Of a stretch of 64,000 nucleotides of DNA, positions 21,986-35,823 are shown one piece after another. The position numbers were made by a program, and so were the translations under genes. Position 1 is the first letter of the stretch. Every line of letters begins with the position of its first letter. Origin of the DNA: Pogostemon cablin (Eukaryota > Streptophyta > Magnoliopsida > Lamiales > Lamiaceae); NCBI GenBank assembly GCA_023678885.1, contig CM042955.1:35434088-35498087 (forward strand), in the 5' to 3' direction. The notes beneath the pieces are model-generated. The model searched no databases. It had not been told where the DNA came from and was given only the letters and a program-made list of their open reading frames with translations.

Positions 21986-24900
21986 TTATAATAAAGCATT
22001 CCAAAGAGCATCTTCTCCTTCACCACAATGTTCATGTACAAATTTGAGCTTTTCTACTGACTTGCAGATTCCACTGCAGCTCCAATCAAACGAGGCGATA
22101 CATACGTTTCCTGCTTGTGCTTTCCATTCACAATCTGCAAATAAACAACCAAAAACGATACTAATATGAGAACATATTAATTTTTTGAATCCTGTTTGTA
22201 ATTCGGGTTGTACTAGCAGTCGAACGATCATAATAACCGAGGAAATATAACAATGGAATCAGACCATTAGATCAGAAAATGATACCTGGTGGAGTACCAC
22301 AGCACATATTACGCTCATCGATGTGATCAACTTCAAGACCGATGAACCAAGAACCGAGTGACACATCTTCATTAGCGTACTTGTGTAGTATGGGTCTATA
22401 ATTTCCATCAAGATAATATCATGTCAATATGCTTATGTTCAAGAAAGGAATAATACATGGTGCACAATTTACCACTAGTATATTATGAGTATAATTTAGA
22501 AGTACTAAAGTTTTCAACTCAATTAACACTACAGGGGTAAATTTGTAGGTGTTTTTAGTTTCATTTCAAATTCATTGCTGCTGTGGATGTGATCAAAATA
22601 CTATAGAAGCGTATTGTCATCAATCAATGTTCACACAAGAAATCCAATATATATTCAAGCATACAATGATGCTAATAGGATTTTGCAGCAGGCAAGCACA
22701 TGTGCATCGACTCGTCTGCCACAGGCTAATTAGTCTAGTTTTATGAATTGAAGTTACCATGACTGATACATAAAAAATATTGTTTGTGCAAAAAGTTCCG
22801 AATTTTCGAAAGAATGATACTCCTTGACGCAACCTAAAAACACACAAATATACCCTTTTTTTTTTTTTTGGAGGCAAGAAACATATGTTCTCCATCCTCT
22901 TGCAACACAGAATTTGTTGATACTTGATACTGTGTGTATATGTGCACATAATATTCAAAAGGAAACAAAAATAGGAACAAGAACAATATCAAGCAACACA
23001 CACACACACACACGCACACACACACACACACACACAAAAAAAAATCCTTACTGATTGATTGAGATATAGGTGGCTAAATCCTTTGATATGGCATAAATCT
23101 GTCCAGTTGCATGCCGGAAATATTTGTTTCCTTCTTCTCCAAATTTCCAAGACTCCGGTTCATGGTATTTCACATTCCTGAAGAAAGAACATTTCTGGTT
23201 ATTGAAAATCTAACCAAGAATATGATACATCAAAACTGAACCAAGTTGTAATTTTGAGGATTACTTCTGAGCAAGAACAGGTCCAGATTTCATACAACCA
23301 ATGTAAATTCGAGGCTTTGATCGATGACGAGCAAGAGTTGCAGCTAATGTACCTGTAGGTGCAATACCCTTACTTAGTGGAGTCCAAAAGAAATAAAAAT
23401 TCAACACTTCTTGTTGGGAAGGTAAACAAGGAACGTCATACTTACCCAAATTAACATGAACATCATCATCAACCTTGACATAAAAATCAGCATCCCACGT
23501 CGCGACAGCAGTGGCAAAGAAAATCTTTGTTTTTGCAGATAGTTCATGATATCCTTCAACATGCTCCTGTTGTAATGGATGCTTAAGACTTTTTGAGGTC
23601 ATTTTAAGTAGAAAAAAAGATGGATATTGGGAAAAATCCTTTTACCAGCCTGAGGAAGTCCTTATGTTGAGCTTCTTCAGAGTCAAGAGCTCTATCCAAT
23701 ATGCTGTTAGATGTTGCGCTGGATCAATCAAAACATACAGCAACCCTGTTAGTTCATCCCACTTAATTCAACAAAGAAACTCTTAACTATCAGAAGCTGC
23801 ATCTGTGCAAAGCTCAGAGAGATGATTCAATGAATTATGTTCCATAAGACAAAGAAAAGAGGCCTAGTGCAATACTCCACTTTTCACAGATCAAAATAAA
23901 TACATTCAAAATGTTCAAATAGTAAAAATCGAGTGACAAGCATCAGGCAGCAACAGCCTATGGTCACAGTGCCTCTCTCGGTGATGCAGTCACCAATTCA
24001 CATTAACGTATCCGTTAAATCTCATGTTTCATGAGCTTAGAGAACTATATAATGAATAACTACACAACTTATTCAGATTCCACCTTCGTAATTTGAAGAT
24101 AAGCCGGAAGGATACAAGCTTATTACGCATTTAGTACAAAATATAATGGCAAAAACAACATAAAGAGAAATTCACCTATGTCCAATCATAAACCTCACAA
24201 CAATTCCCTTCTCTTGCTCCAATCTCCGAAGTTGTTCACCTGAGCAAATCGCACAAATTCTTGATCACATGATTCTGATTAGTAAGCAAGTAGAATATCC
24301 TTCAAACTAGATTATAACTCACCTTGAGGCATCCAAGTCTCTCGAACGGAATCACGCCTCTTCCTACTGCTAAAAGCAGTATTTATGCCAATTACCATGA
24401 AAGCTTTCTTCCTCGGAGGCCCCTGGTTGATCGTATGCGATGAGCCATCATTTAAACTCTTCTCTTGAGCACTTCTTGAAGCAGATAACTCCATCTGGAG
24501 CATTGAGATTGATTTGTCCAACGACCTAAAACGAATCTCGTCATAAGTTTACCATATTTTAGCTTCCCAACAACATTTGCCAAGAGAAACAAACTACACG
24601 ATATATTAAATTCATGGAATTTCTGAACTCACTGGATTGCTTCATGGGTTTTGTACACCTCTTTCATTACATCCTTATCCTGATCTTCTGCTTTCTACAA
24701 ACAAAAGATTGAATACATAAATGATAAATCCACAACTCCTCCAATCAATCTCAATAAAAAGGCACTTTTCACTTTACATCAAAAACTAAAACCCCCAAAA
24801 AGCGTTATGATGAAAAGTCCTTTATGATCAGATTTACGCAACAAAAACACTTATACCGATCAATCTCTAAGGAGAGAGAATTATTACAGAGAGAGAAATG

Positions 24901-25219
24901 AGAATCATAAATCTGTAATAAGAGTTCAACTTCAAAATTAAAACCTTTTTCTTGGTATCGCAATCTTCGGAGACGATCTGCAGCTCTTGCTCCCTCCTTT
25001 GCTGAGTTATGAGCTGATTATTGGATTCCAATGGACCCCAAAATCTGAAGATGAAAAAAACCCAGATCAAACAATCACTACAGTGGCAATCAACAACCAA
25101 AGATTCAAAATTCTTGAACTAAGAACACACCTGTTGGTGAAAACCATGCCAATAAAGAAGAAACAAATGGAGAAAACGGGAATCCATTTAACAGAAACCT
25201 TCACATTTCTACTCTTCAT
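21986..25219 (-). CDS. Probable beta-1,3-galactosyltransferase (GT31, B3GALT family), 11 exons
   Basis: Type II Golgi enzyme that adds galactose in beta-1,3 linkage; the acceptor cannot be told from sequence. Exons on the minus strand: 25219-25131, 25044-24945, 24694-24633, 24525-24323, 24239-24176, 23718-23646, 23566-23446, 23352-23265, 23177-23052, 22395-22286, 22134-21986. All junctions are GT-AG and the frame closes at 394 aa, close to the roughly 400 usual for the family. MKSRNVKVSVKW precedes one membrane anchor (about residues 13-29). A short coiled-coil stem follows, then the catalytic domain beginning KKAFMVIGINTAFSSRKRRD. The DxD metal site is in FYVKVDDDVHVNLG (about residue 230). 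Later come EDVSLGSWFIGLEVDHIDE and a Cys-rich tail (CEWKAQAGNVC, FDWSCSGIC, EHCGEGE). No break was found. Short exons and conserved motifs make the model firm. Confidence 0.93.
22999..23037. repeat. CA microsatellite in a galactosyltransferase intron
   Basis: An imperfect (CA)n run of about 38 bp is followed by an A-run, ending about 10 bp from the splice donor of the exon at 23052-23177. Cys/Val-only or Thr/His-only open frames here are by-products. Confidence 0.85.
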
Positions 25220-25949
25220 CGCCTTTCGTCTTCCCCCTTTCTCTCTCTCTCCTCCACTCAGAGAAACCTAAAACCCAGAATTCAAAGTGATATAAACACG
25301 TTCGAAATCTGGAATATACAGAATATAGTTATGGGGAAGACGTGGTGAGAAGAGCGGCGATGGAGCCAGAATTTTGGAAATGGAGAAGAATGTCGACTGA
25401 ATTTTGGGAATATTTTTCCAGATAATATTTCAATTAATTATTTCTTTAAATTTGTCGGAAAAAATTGACGCGGGTTCAAACTTTTGGACCGAGAAAATTC
25501 GCATGTTTGGCATGAGATCGTGCCACGTGTTGGCATCCCATTGGCTAGTCGTTTTGAGATGGTAATACTAATAAATGAATCCGGTGGGGTTGCCTATGAA
25601 TTAATTAAAATATTAATACAAGTTTTAATTAGTTTATTTATGACTAGTTATTAAAGCCGCCCTTAGGGGTTATTACTTCTTGTTTGTAAAAATTAATTAT
25701 TTTTAATGAAATTAATATAAGCAGTGGGTTAAATATATGATGTTTATAGAAAATGGTCTTTAAAAAATAGGAGAATCTATAATTATATATAATAATTTGG
25801 TGAAATGAATTTTCAGATTAGAGCAAATTTCTTAGATAAGTGTTTTAGTTAATTAATTAATTTTGAAGGGTAAGTTTATCGTATTGGCATTGGCATTAAC
25901 AATGGTAAGGAGAGATATAATAAACTTAAAGTCAAAATGTAAGTATAAG
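25220..25949. other. Promoter side and intergenic region of the galactosyltransferase gene
   Basis: 25220-25420 is pyrimidine-rich on the minus strand near the ATG, as expected of a 5' leader. No clear TATA box was fixed. The rest is AT-rich without genes. Confidence 0.35.
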
Positions 25950-26765
25950 TAGGGTGTTCAATTCGGTACGGGAAATGATACGAATTTTTATAAATGGAAA
26001 ATCTAATACCATATTGAATTTTGATTTGCTAACTATACATTTTTATTATAATTCGTACGGTTCGAGATGAATATTCTGTTGTACGATTCGATGTAACGGA
26101 TTTACCAAACAAATGTGTTTACAATATTTTTTAATATTTATTTTAAAAATAAGATGTAAACGTTGATTTATAATTTGTGATTTTATAAATACATTTAAAA
26201 CAAATTAAAATATTAAATGTAAACATATTTTAAAATTTCTTTAAAATTATTATAACTAATATTATATACAAACAATTATTTAATACATTAATCCTTATCA
26301 TATTATATAATTAAATTAAATTAAATAAATTTATAGAAGTAAGAATTTATACATTTGTAAAATAAAAATTAAATTATTAATAATATTTTAATATCTAAAG
26401 TAAAAGATGATATTTTTTTAAAATATGAAGTTTAAATTATTAAAAAATATAAATATTATTTTAGTAGGAAGATATTAATTTAAGGTAGAATATAATGTTT
26501 AATTTTTATTATTGAGTTTTAATAGGGTATAAAATTTTATTTTAAAGTATATTTATATTCAGTTTTTCGGTTCGGTTTGGATCGATTCGGGTTTCGGTAC
26601 GGTTCAGTACGATTTATCAGATGATATCCAAGTCCATACTGTAAAATATTTTGATTTGATTCGGTTCGGAAAATCAAATTGTCAACGAATTTTTTTCGAT
26701 TCGAAACTTTTTCGATTTGGTGTCGGTACGGGTTCGGTAATATCCAATTACCATGCACAGCCCTA
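25950..26765. mobile_element. Non-autonomous hAT element ('ttcggttcgg' type)
   Basis: Ends TAGGGTGTTCAATTCGG and, inverted from the right, TAGGGCTGTGCATGG. Flanks AGTATAAG (25942-25949) and AGTACAAG (26766-26773) give an 8-bp duplication with one change. Near the ends are runs of TTCGGTACGG and TTCGGTTCGG words; the middle is AT-rich. No transposase frame. Confidence 0.75.
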
Positions 26766-27041
26766 AGTACAAGGATAAAATAACAATAATATATTTCTAT
26801 ATGTTCAAAATTATCAAATTAATTTGAAATGATTTAATAATATTTTTTTAAAATAAAATCTCTTCGTCCTTAGTAAAAAGGTAGGTCTTGCATGCGATTG
26901 TTTCACGTTCACGCAAGACCATTTTATACTTTTTATAATAGTTATCACTTCCGATATTAAATATTATCACTTTCGCTATTAAATATTACTCCCTCCGTCC
27001 GGTTCTAAGGTATCCATTCGTGGATTAAGGAGTATTATTAT

Positions 27042-28817
27042 TGATGCGCGTTTTCTTTGCACGCAAAATTAATCCCCAAGTATGAAGGATATCAGTTGCA
27101 GCTTAAGCAAGCAACCAAGTTAAATATCGAATCCAAAGGACGACGTATTATCAATTTAATTATTTACTAAATTAATTAAGACAAGTGGCAATTAAGTTTG
27201 AGAATCTAATTATCAATCTACTAACAAATTAATTAAAATAACAATTAAAATAAAAGCACTTAGAAGAATTCGAAAGTGACTCAAGAATGGAGAATAGGTA
27301 GCTCTAGGATAATCCGATTTCACTCATTAATCTCCCTTTCGTGTATCAATGTCCGACTCTGCCTTGTGAAATATGGACGCATCACTAAGCCATGCAAATC
27401 TACTCTATAGACACAAGTAAATATGCGTGTAACACATGTGAATAACCTTGGAGCAAGAGATATTATTCACCCCCTTTCTAGGTACTATCAGTATCAATTA
27501 TTTCCCTGGCCAATTGGTACTCTAACCCGATATGATCTCCCTTTGTAGGTACTATGAAATTATCCTCTTTATCCTACTTACTAACCCGAATTCAATTCAA
27601 TTAATAAATATTCATATAAGATAGTTCTAATGAAGCTTCGGAGTCCCCTCACTTAGAATCATAACATGAAATCATGCTCAGCAGTGAACACACTCAATTA
27701 ATAACCAAGTTATGTATTCAGAATCTACATAACAGTTAATGATGCACAAAACAACTCTGAGTATGAATAAAAAAACACATAGTCTTATATAAAATAAATC
27801 CACAAGTAGTGTTATATGGAGTATACACAATAAAATTCAATTAATTCATAGGAATCTTCAAAATCCCAGATTTACCAAAATAGTTATAGCCAATGATGTT
27901 ACGAAGAATAATCATGGGGGTCTGATAGATCTTACCCATATGTCCGAAAAATTAGAAAGTAGAAGAAAAGAATTAGGAAAACCCTTGGTGTAGAAGTCTC
28001 CTTCCTTCTCTCTTCTGTCTCTTCAAATCCTCTTGGTTCTCCTTCTTGATTCTATAGACGAATCTTCACAGTGATGGATGAATGGAGGAAAGGATGGGGT
28101 TTATGGTTGGGGAGTGATCCCCTTATGGGGTGGTGTAGGTGTGAGAAGTGAAATAAATAAGAAAATAAAATATATGGGTGAATCATGGAGGATTATGTGA
28201 TAAGGAGATTAATTGTGCTCCAAGAAATAGGTAATTTTCGGAAATTCTCGGAAATTCCCGCTGGCAGCTGCGCTACTTCACAATTTTGAGAATAATGTCC
28301 TCGTTCAAATTCCGATTTTAGTGATTCTTGCGCTCACGCGATCCTCTCTTCCTTGGCTTTTTATCAATATAAAGAACTCTCAGAAAATCCAACATTTAAA
28401 GGTATAACAAGTCATGCAAAATGAAATAGCCGTTCTCTTCGGCACAGCTTGCACGACGTCACCATTTTGATCATAACTCTCTCGTTCGGACTCCGATTGA
28501 GGTGTTCCTTATGCCAAAACGACCTCTCTTCTGTGGCTTTGCAACCATGTATCACACTTTCAATTCAGAGCTCTACACAAATACAGAAAAATTACACAAG
28601 TTGGACGTGCGTTTTTGAACATCATTGCACAAATTGCACATTTTCTCCAACTTTGCACTTTTGATTCCTTTTTCCACCTAAAATACAATAAAACACCTCA
28701 AGTGAACCTTTTTCTCACATATATCAAATATAAGATACTTGTGCTAATATATAACAATAATTCCTATAAAAAGATATTAAATTGGACACTAAAACACACT
28801 TATTTTCACTCTCATCA
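27042..28817 (-). repeat. 3' LTR (element sense) of the Athila-like element
   Basis: Alignable along its length to the copy at 40871-42733, with scattered changes and several indels (for example the right copy has an extra CA-repeat and TATA stretch). No gene content; open frames near 28449-28890 are not conserved. Confidence 0.88.
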
Positions 28818-28829
28818 AACCCCCAAACT
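28818..28829 (-). other. Polypurine tract of the Athila-like element
   Basis: On the minus strand AGTTTGGGGGTT sits directly before the LTR start TGATGAGAG. The same tract precedes the LTRs at 52757 and 56343. Confidence 0.75.
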
Positions 28830-30059
28830 TACCCGTTTCTCGGCCCGAGGCTGTTGGCAATTGGATCGTGCGGTTCAACGTGATCGTTAGTAAAACAGGT
28901 AAACAAAATCAGCGGAAGCATAAAACGTGTTTACCATACTTCTGGGTTGGTGTAGAGGATGAACTGCAGAGAACTACCTCTGATCTTCTACTGTATGTCC
29001 CAAGTGTGATACTGCTGTTGTGTGGGCAACAGTCTGCAGCATCTCTCAATATGCTTCTCTTCCCTTCTCTCACCAAAAGAGGCGCAGGAATAATCTTAGG
29101 GTTCCAGGAAGCTGAGTTCACTTATATATTGGGCTACAGCAGGGACCAGGAGGAGAAATTGGGCTGGGCCTCAATTGAATTTTAATTAACCAAGCTTAGC
29201 CCAAAGCTTTTAATTAAATCCAATAATAATAATATAGTCCACTAAAATATTATTACTGCACTACCCGTCCAATCCCAAAATTATGTTCTGGGCTCCTTCT
29301 TATTATAAACCCGATAGTCTCCCCATGTTTAAGATATACAATGTCCATTAATTAATTAAGTTACTGACAACTCAAATTAATTAATATCTCATCCGAGAGT
29401 AGTACCACTCAACCTTATTATCATGCCGAAAATTAATCCACTTGCAAGATTTACATGATAAACCTTATGAGCTCCTCAAGGGGACATCATCAACCTATGA
29501 CGGACATGGATTTCTTCTACAATCAACAGCACACCATAGATACAGCACTACTTCTCAACTCACCGAGTTTGTTGATTTAATACTTATAAATCTCACCCAT
29601 TGATGAATCAAAGAAATACATACTGCCCTACGTGTCGAGGTTATTGTATAGGGATTAAGAGCACGAACTTCCATAATAACAGAGATCAAGTTCTACTATA
29701 TAGTCAGTATAAGAAGAACGATCTCAAGCGGTCCTGCTCAATACACACAAGTGCACTAATGTGATTCTATAGCCAAGACAAGCTATACCAAACCACACTA
29801 CAACCATACCGATAGAGAGTCCCCGTCTATCTCAGTTGTGAGCATCTGTTTATACTTTATAAGGAAACCGATAATATGATCTTCCGCGTGTTGTCGCACA
29901 ACATATTATCTACAGTATAAAGTAAGTGGACTATTGCATCATGCATAATAAATTATAAGATGCAATCATTTGATCAATGATTCTCAATTCAAATATTGTT
30001 ATGACATTGTTCATACTAAAGCTAGAATTTTAGTATACAATCCAACAATCTCCCACTTA

Positions 30060-33000
30060 TACTAAAAAACTATGCTGTCATGTCTTCTGCCTTACATCTG
30101 ATTTCTACTCCCACTTATGCGACCATTAAAAGCTCTCGCCTTAAGGTCCTTGTAAATGGTTTACTAGGTCATCATCCGATGCAATCTAGGCGACAACAAC
30201 CTTCCCCTCATCATACGATTTCTCGTAACAGGTGGTACTCGCGCTCCATGTGTTTAATTGCCTTATGGACTTGTGATTTCTTCAATTTTGCAACTGCACC
30301 AATATCATCAATGTAAATTGTGATTACCTTGGGCAAAGTTAGATACACTTCAAAGTCCATCATGAAGTCTCTAGAGTCATATAGATACTTTGGCTGCCTC
30401 ATAGGCTCCAATTCATCATCTTTCCATGATGGAGTCCGGAGTCTGAAATATATTTCTATATAACACTCCTCCACATTATGACTCTACTTCCTAAGATTAA
30501 ACACATAACCTTTGAGGTGAATTTACTGCCGTCCAATCTGACTAAAAAATCCGAATCTACGTAATCCACAAGGAGCAGTGAATCTGTCCAGTAAGTCCAC
30601 ATATAATTTTCAGTCCTTCTCAGGCACTTTATAAATGTCTTACCACAGTTCATCATTCTTGTTCCGGGTTACGTTGATACCTTCTGTTCATGCGTTCAGC
30701 AACACAGATATCCAACTTCGTTCATAGCATTCTTTAGATTAAGCTTCCTTATTCGCCGAAGCACAAGGAACCGCTTTCATCTACTATATCTTCTTCTTGT
30801 GTTTCAAAGACACATTCACTTAGATAAATTTACATGCTAAACGAGTATGGACTGTATCATTTTATGAAACTTGAGATAAGCATAACATCCTTTCTTGTGA
30901 TCCGTATTACCGTGATCAAAAGGATGTATTTTGCCTTTCTTAAGTCCTTCATCACTACCGCTTTATTAACCGTACCCATACGCCCGATAATACTCTTTCA
31001 TTGTCTCCAATGAGCAAGATACTATCTACGTATAGTACAAGAAACACCACCACGTTTCCGTCACTCTTTACAACACACAAGACTCATCCGCTCATTGATT
31101 TAAATCCATGCCACTGGATTATCTAATCAAAACAGATGCTTCACAATCTTAAAGCTTGCTTTAGTCCATCGCTGGACACTTTTAAGCTTACTATCAAAAT
31201 GCTATTAGTACTTTGCAATGAATTACTCTGGTTGCTTCACATAGATGTTTTCCTCAAGACTTCCAATCAGGAAAGTTGTCTTGACATCTATTTGCTGTCC
31301 CTCATAATTTAATATGAGCAACAATAAATAAAAGAATCCGGATCAACATAAGCATAGCTACCAGCGAACATGTTTGCTCATAATCGAACCATTTCTTTCT
31401 GAGTACATCTTTTCGCAACAAGCTTTGCTTCCAAGATTTTCACCTTTCCGTATGATCCTCTTTTATTTCCCTTGACCACTTGCAATGGCTTTTACATCAT
31501 TTAGTGGTCATACAAGTTCCCAGACTTAATATAGAATCCGTAGATTCTATTTCAACATACATTGCAACTTACTAAGATTCTGCATTTTAATCTTGTAGTG
31601 CTATGTCGTATCCGTGGGATAATACCATGTTCACTAGGGATCAAGTCTCACGACTCTCCCAAACATATATTTATGAGTTGTCACACAACCCTCCCACTAC
31701 GACAAGGCACTACATGTAATTGTATATCAGACGTGACACGCGTTGCAGTTTACCTTGTGGTATATCCTCTTGTACACTTGGTACTTATACTTAGTGTTTT
31801 CCTCTCACTTCCTTTAGAACAACTTATACATGGGCTTGTGATTTATTACATAGTCCTTTTCCAAAAATCTGGTTATTGTGTTAACAATTACCCTTCGATC
31901 TTTTGGACTAAATAAATCACTATCCATTTTTCTAGAATATCCCATATACAGACAAACGTTTCACGAATTACTGTATCTAGGGCATATCCATAAAATGAAT
32001 TTAATTATTCCAAATAATTCATCATCTATCTAATCATAACCATAAGAGCCTAATACCTTCTACCCACCACACCATTCAGCTGGGGCATACCCGGTGTAGT
32101 CAACTTGAGATTTAATCTCAACTTCTGATCAATAGCTCCTAACTATCCCAAGAGGTATTCGCCATCATGATTGAATCATAATGACTTAATATATTTTCCA
32201 TGATGCTTCACTGTACCAGCCTTACAATTCTTGAATTAATCAAAGAACTTAGACATGCAGTGCATCATATAAATATATTGGTTTCCAGAATAATCTTCGA
32301 ATATTCATAACCACCTCTCGCCTGGATATTGTTAGGTTCGCTTGAATCAGAATGAACTAATTCCAACATATATATCTTCGGCTCTACACCCCACAGCCTT
32401 GAAAAGGCAGTTAATCATTTTTACTTCCAAGCAAGACTCGCAAGTCCGATAGTTTCCACTTCAGATAAACCTTACGGTCTATTGGCTATCAACTTTTGAA
32501 TCCTACTTAAGTAAAATGAATTAGTCATAGACGCCAAATGTATGTTTAGTTCATTTGCGAAGGTTCCTTTCTCTTACTAATATTAGAAGATGCATTATTT
32601 AATTACTATTTATTGCATCTGTGGGATGTACATGATTCAAGAGTATACTTTTTATCCACCAACGTACTTTAACGGATTATAGCCTCATTCCTCATTACTA
32701 TGACCATGTCATTTAAATGAAATGAAATATCCATCCGTTAATGCATAGAAACCGAAATTAAATTCTTTTTATGAAACGTACGTAAAGACAATTTCTCATA
32801 ATCAATCGTTTATTCTTATCATGAGATAAATAAACAACTCCCACTGCAATAGCAACTACCTTTGTAGTTTTACCCATGTTATTAACAATCTTATCCTTAC
32901 TTAGTGATAAACATTTAGTGATTCCAGTATCTACATACTTTGTGTCAGTAGATGCCATCACTAATCATGTTTAAACCATTAGTTAATAAGATATTAAACT

Positions 33001-34250
33001 TGTTCACATTATGATGAAAATGGCTTTCCTTTGCCACGTGTTTTTGTCAGAGGTTTCCCACCATTTACATCCTCTTGTAATTCAGGTGGAACTTACTCAA
33101 AACGTCTAGGCAATTATGAAGAATAAAATTGACTTAGGTTTCCCTTTCAATTTCTATTCCAAGCTTTTCCAATTCATTCATCAATTCAACCATGATCTTC
33201 TGCCTTTTAATTTACTCAAGTATCCGAAGAGTTACATGAGATCATCATATTTCTATGAACCTCTCATCTCTTCACTAGAGACTTTAATAGGCATCATGAG
33301 ACGTCATTTGTGAGAATACACATGTATTTTCTTAAGCAGTAATTATCAAAACCAAGATTCTTTTCTAATCATTTAATATGGACGAGTAAATATAATGTCT
33401 TTTAGTTAATAATTAGAGAAATAAAACCATTCGAAATTCAGAGAATCACAAATAAATATTCCGATCAAATCTTCGAATTTTATCCTTTTATATTGTTTCC
33501 CTCAAAACAATATAAAAATAAAATTCACCGACATCTCAAGCACCGTGAGTCTGCAAGCCACGTTAGTGTGGACGTTTACAAACCCGAACATTTACAAGAG
33601 AAGGTTTTACCCATTAATTTCATTTGTCAACCTAACTTTATGACAAAATAATTAATAGTCGGTTCCTCTTTAGCCATGCAAATAATAGCAGTGACTCCGT
33701 TGGGGAGGATACTAATTATTTACACCTAAGTGTACACCATTATTTGATCCCAAGTCCACTGTGCGAGCTTGTGTGCCTTACAGTTGGAGAAGTACACACG
33801 CGCTCGGATAGCTTCCTACAATCATCAATTATTAGTTTGTACTAGTGAACCGCACACAAACTCATCCGTTAGGGAGGAAGGCCTATTGCCAACACGCAAG
33901 TTTATGTGCCACATTACAAACAATAATTATTTAATGAAGTTTGTACCAGTGATCCGTGAATAAACTCATCCGTTAGGGAGGAAGGCCTATTGCCAACACG
34001 CAAGTTTACTCACATCACTTACAAACCAATAATGGAGGCCGCGGGAATTAATTACCAATCCCCTCTCCCACTTAGTTATTTAATACCGAGGGTTTTAACA
34101 TGCATATAATATTCCAGAATAAAATATACAACTAAGACATGCTTCTATTAACAGTAATTTAAATAAATAAATCACATAAAACATGCCTGTCACATATACA
34201 ACAATAATTGACAATTAAATCAATTAATCAGTTATATAACATTAATTAAT
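30060..34250 (-). pseudogene. Decayed copia gag-pol
   Basis: Read from right to left on the minus strand, pieces follow the copia order. A protease/pre-integrase stretch at 32961-32758 contains KLIMRNCLYVRF-like text. An integrase piece near 32100 reads TTPGMPQLNGV. Reverse transcriptase near 31050 reads VVVFLVLYVDSILLIGDN, where the catalytic YVDD is YVDS. A C-terminal RNase H tail near 30260 reads HKAIKHMEREYHLLREIV. No frame runs more than about 90 codons; stops and shifts are frequent. A gag-like piece around 33310-33110 is weaker. It cannot make a working polyprotein. Confidence 0.7.
33850..34015. repeat. Tandem duplication in the copia internal region
   Basis: The block AAACTCATCCGTTAGGGAGG through CACGCAAGTTTA occurs twice, about 105 bp apart (33857 and 33962). 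It is noncoding as far as can be seen. Confidence 0.6.
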
Positions 34251-34639
34251 TGCATAATTAGTGGATCAATTAAATGGGCCCTAGAGCATCAAATAAGCAC
34301 AAAATGAGCAGCAGATTAATTAATTAATCATACTCATTATCTATGGCCCATAATCTTAGCCCAAAACTAAATTAATTCCACTAAGCCCACTAGCACAAAA
34401 TTAGTCCATTAATAAAATTAATTTATTATGCTTGGCCCATTACTCACAATTAATTAAAACCAAGGATTGGCCCAGCAGCCCATTGCCATTTAATTAAAAT
34501 TGGGCCATGTAACTACAGCCCAAAACCATAATTAAAATGAGCAGCCACAAGCTAGAAATAGGCCCATCCTAAAAAAAAACATCACCCACTAACCATTAAG
34601 CACAGCCCAAAATCAAAAGAATGAAATTGAGCCCAACAG

Positions 34640-35600
34640 CCCAATGTTAGATAAAATTCAGGCCTGCCCTATTTCAGCCGCCACACACCTACTCAGCCGC
34701 AACATCCGATCGCACACACGGCAGCAGAACCGGGAAGGACTCACCAGTGCCGCTGCCCTAGGCGATTGTCCCGACGGAGTTACGCTTCCAGCCCGCCACT
34801 GTGAAGCTGCCAGCTGCGCCCCACCTTCTCCGACGCCGCAATATTCATCAGCCGCGACCTGCCATCACTGGCGAAACAAGCCGCCGCTGCCGCCCACTGA
34901 GCAACAGCGCCGCCGCCATCCTAGTCGCCACCTGCCGCCGCACGCCGCCGCTCGAGGATAACACATGCGCTCGATTAGGAAAATGAGTGCCTCACCGTGC
35001 ATTCATCCGAGTGGGGCCACCCGGTTGGTCGCTCGCCGTGATGCGCCTGCAAGCCTTCCGCGACTGCCACCAGTTGTCGCCGGTGTCTTCGTCGATTGAG
35101 ATCAACAGTGCCTCCCTCTCCCACTCTGGCCGCCGAGCGTCGCCGATCTTCTAGGCGGATCAGCTCTGACCCGATCGGTAATGGGTTCGACTCGCCCGGG
35201 TCTTGCTGTCCAGATCTGCCTTCGTGGTGGCAGCCCTTTTCAGCACCGACACGCACAAGCCAGAGTCCATTCTGTCGACTCACGCCAGGCCGGCATCATT
35301 CAGGGAGACCCGCTCGGATCCTTCTCGGACTCAACCAGAACCCGCGTTGACTCACCCGAATCTTGCAGTGGGCCCACCCGGAAGTCGAATCAGATGCGCT
35401 CGGAATACCGCTGTCAGAAACGAGCGCCGCGACTGGAATCCGCCAGTTCAGCAATCATCACCGTCGCTGTTGATCCGTCGCGATGTTCAACGCCAATGGA
35501 ACAGCCTCATTCTTTCTTCATCGCCCAGCCCAAAAGTACCAAAGCTGCCCATCGTTTATTGGTTTCTTGGTTTCTGGGTTTTTCTTGTGTTGGTGTGGAA
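34640..35600. other. GC-rich leader block of the copia element
   Basis: About 0.9 kb of GC-rich DNA lies in otherwise AT-rich surroundings, between the primer-binding site and the decayed gag. Overlapping frames are open on both strands but resemble no family I know; the long plus-strand frame runs on into the LTR. It is either the element's own untranslated leader or a captured fragment. Confidence 0.4.
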
Positions 35601-35811
35601 CAGGGTGTACAATTTTAACAATGATTGCACGACCATAATAATCGACCAAGAAATGGGATTAATCAACACATATGAAACTCAAATCTCATGTTATGATTAC
35701 GATAATCGAAACACGAGAAGCAGAAAAAATGATTACATCTATATCAATCCACTTAATCATATAATCACAATTAACCTTAACCAACGTGTCACGTCTCACC
35801 ACGAAACCAAA

Positions 35812-35823
35812 GCTCTGATACCA
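35812..35823 (-). other. Copia primer-binding site (initiator Met tRNA)
   Basis: TGGTATCAGAGC on the minus strand, two bases inside the LTR, matches the 3' end of plant initiator methionine tRNA, the standard copia primer. Confidence 0.85.

Noticed and set aside
21681..22047. Plus-strand frames near the end of the galactosyltransferase gene
   Set aside because: Antisense to its last exon and 3' UTR, with no motif.
22834..23054. Cys/Val-only and Thr/His-only frames
   Set aside because: They read through a CA microsatellite in a galactosyltransferase intron.
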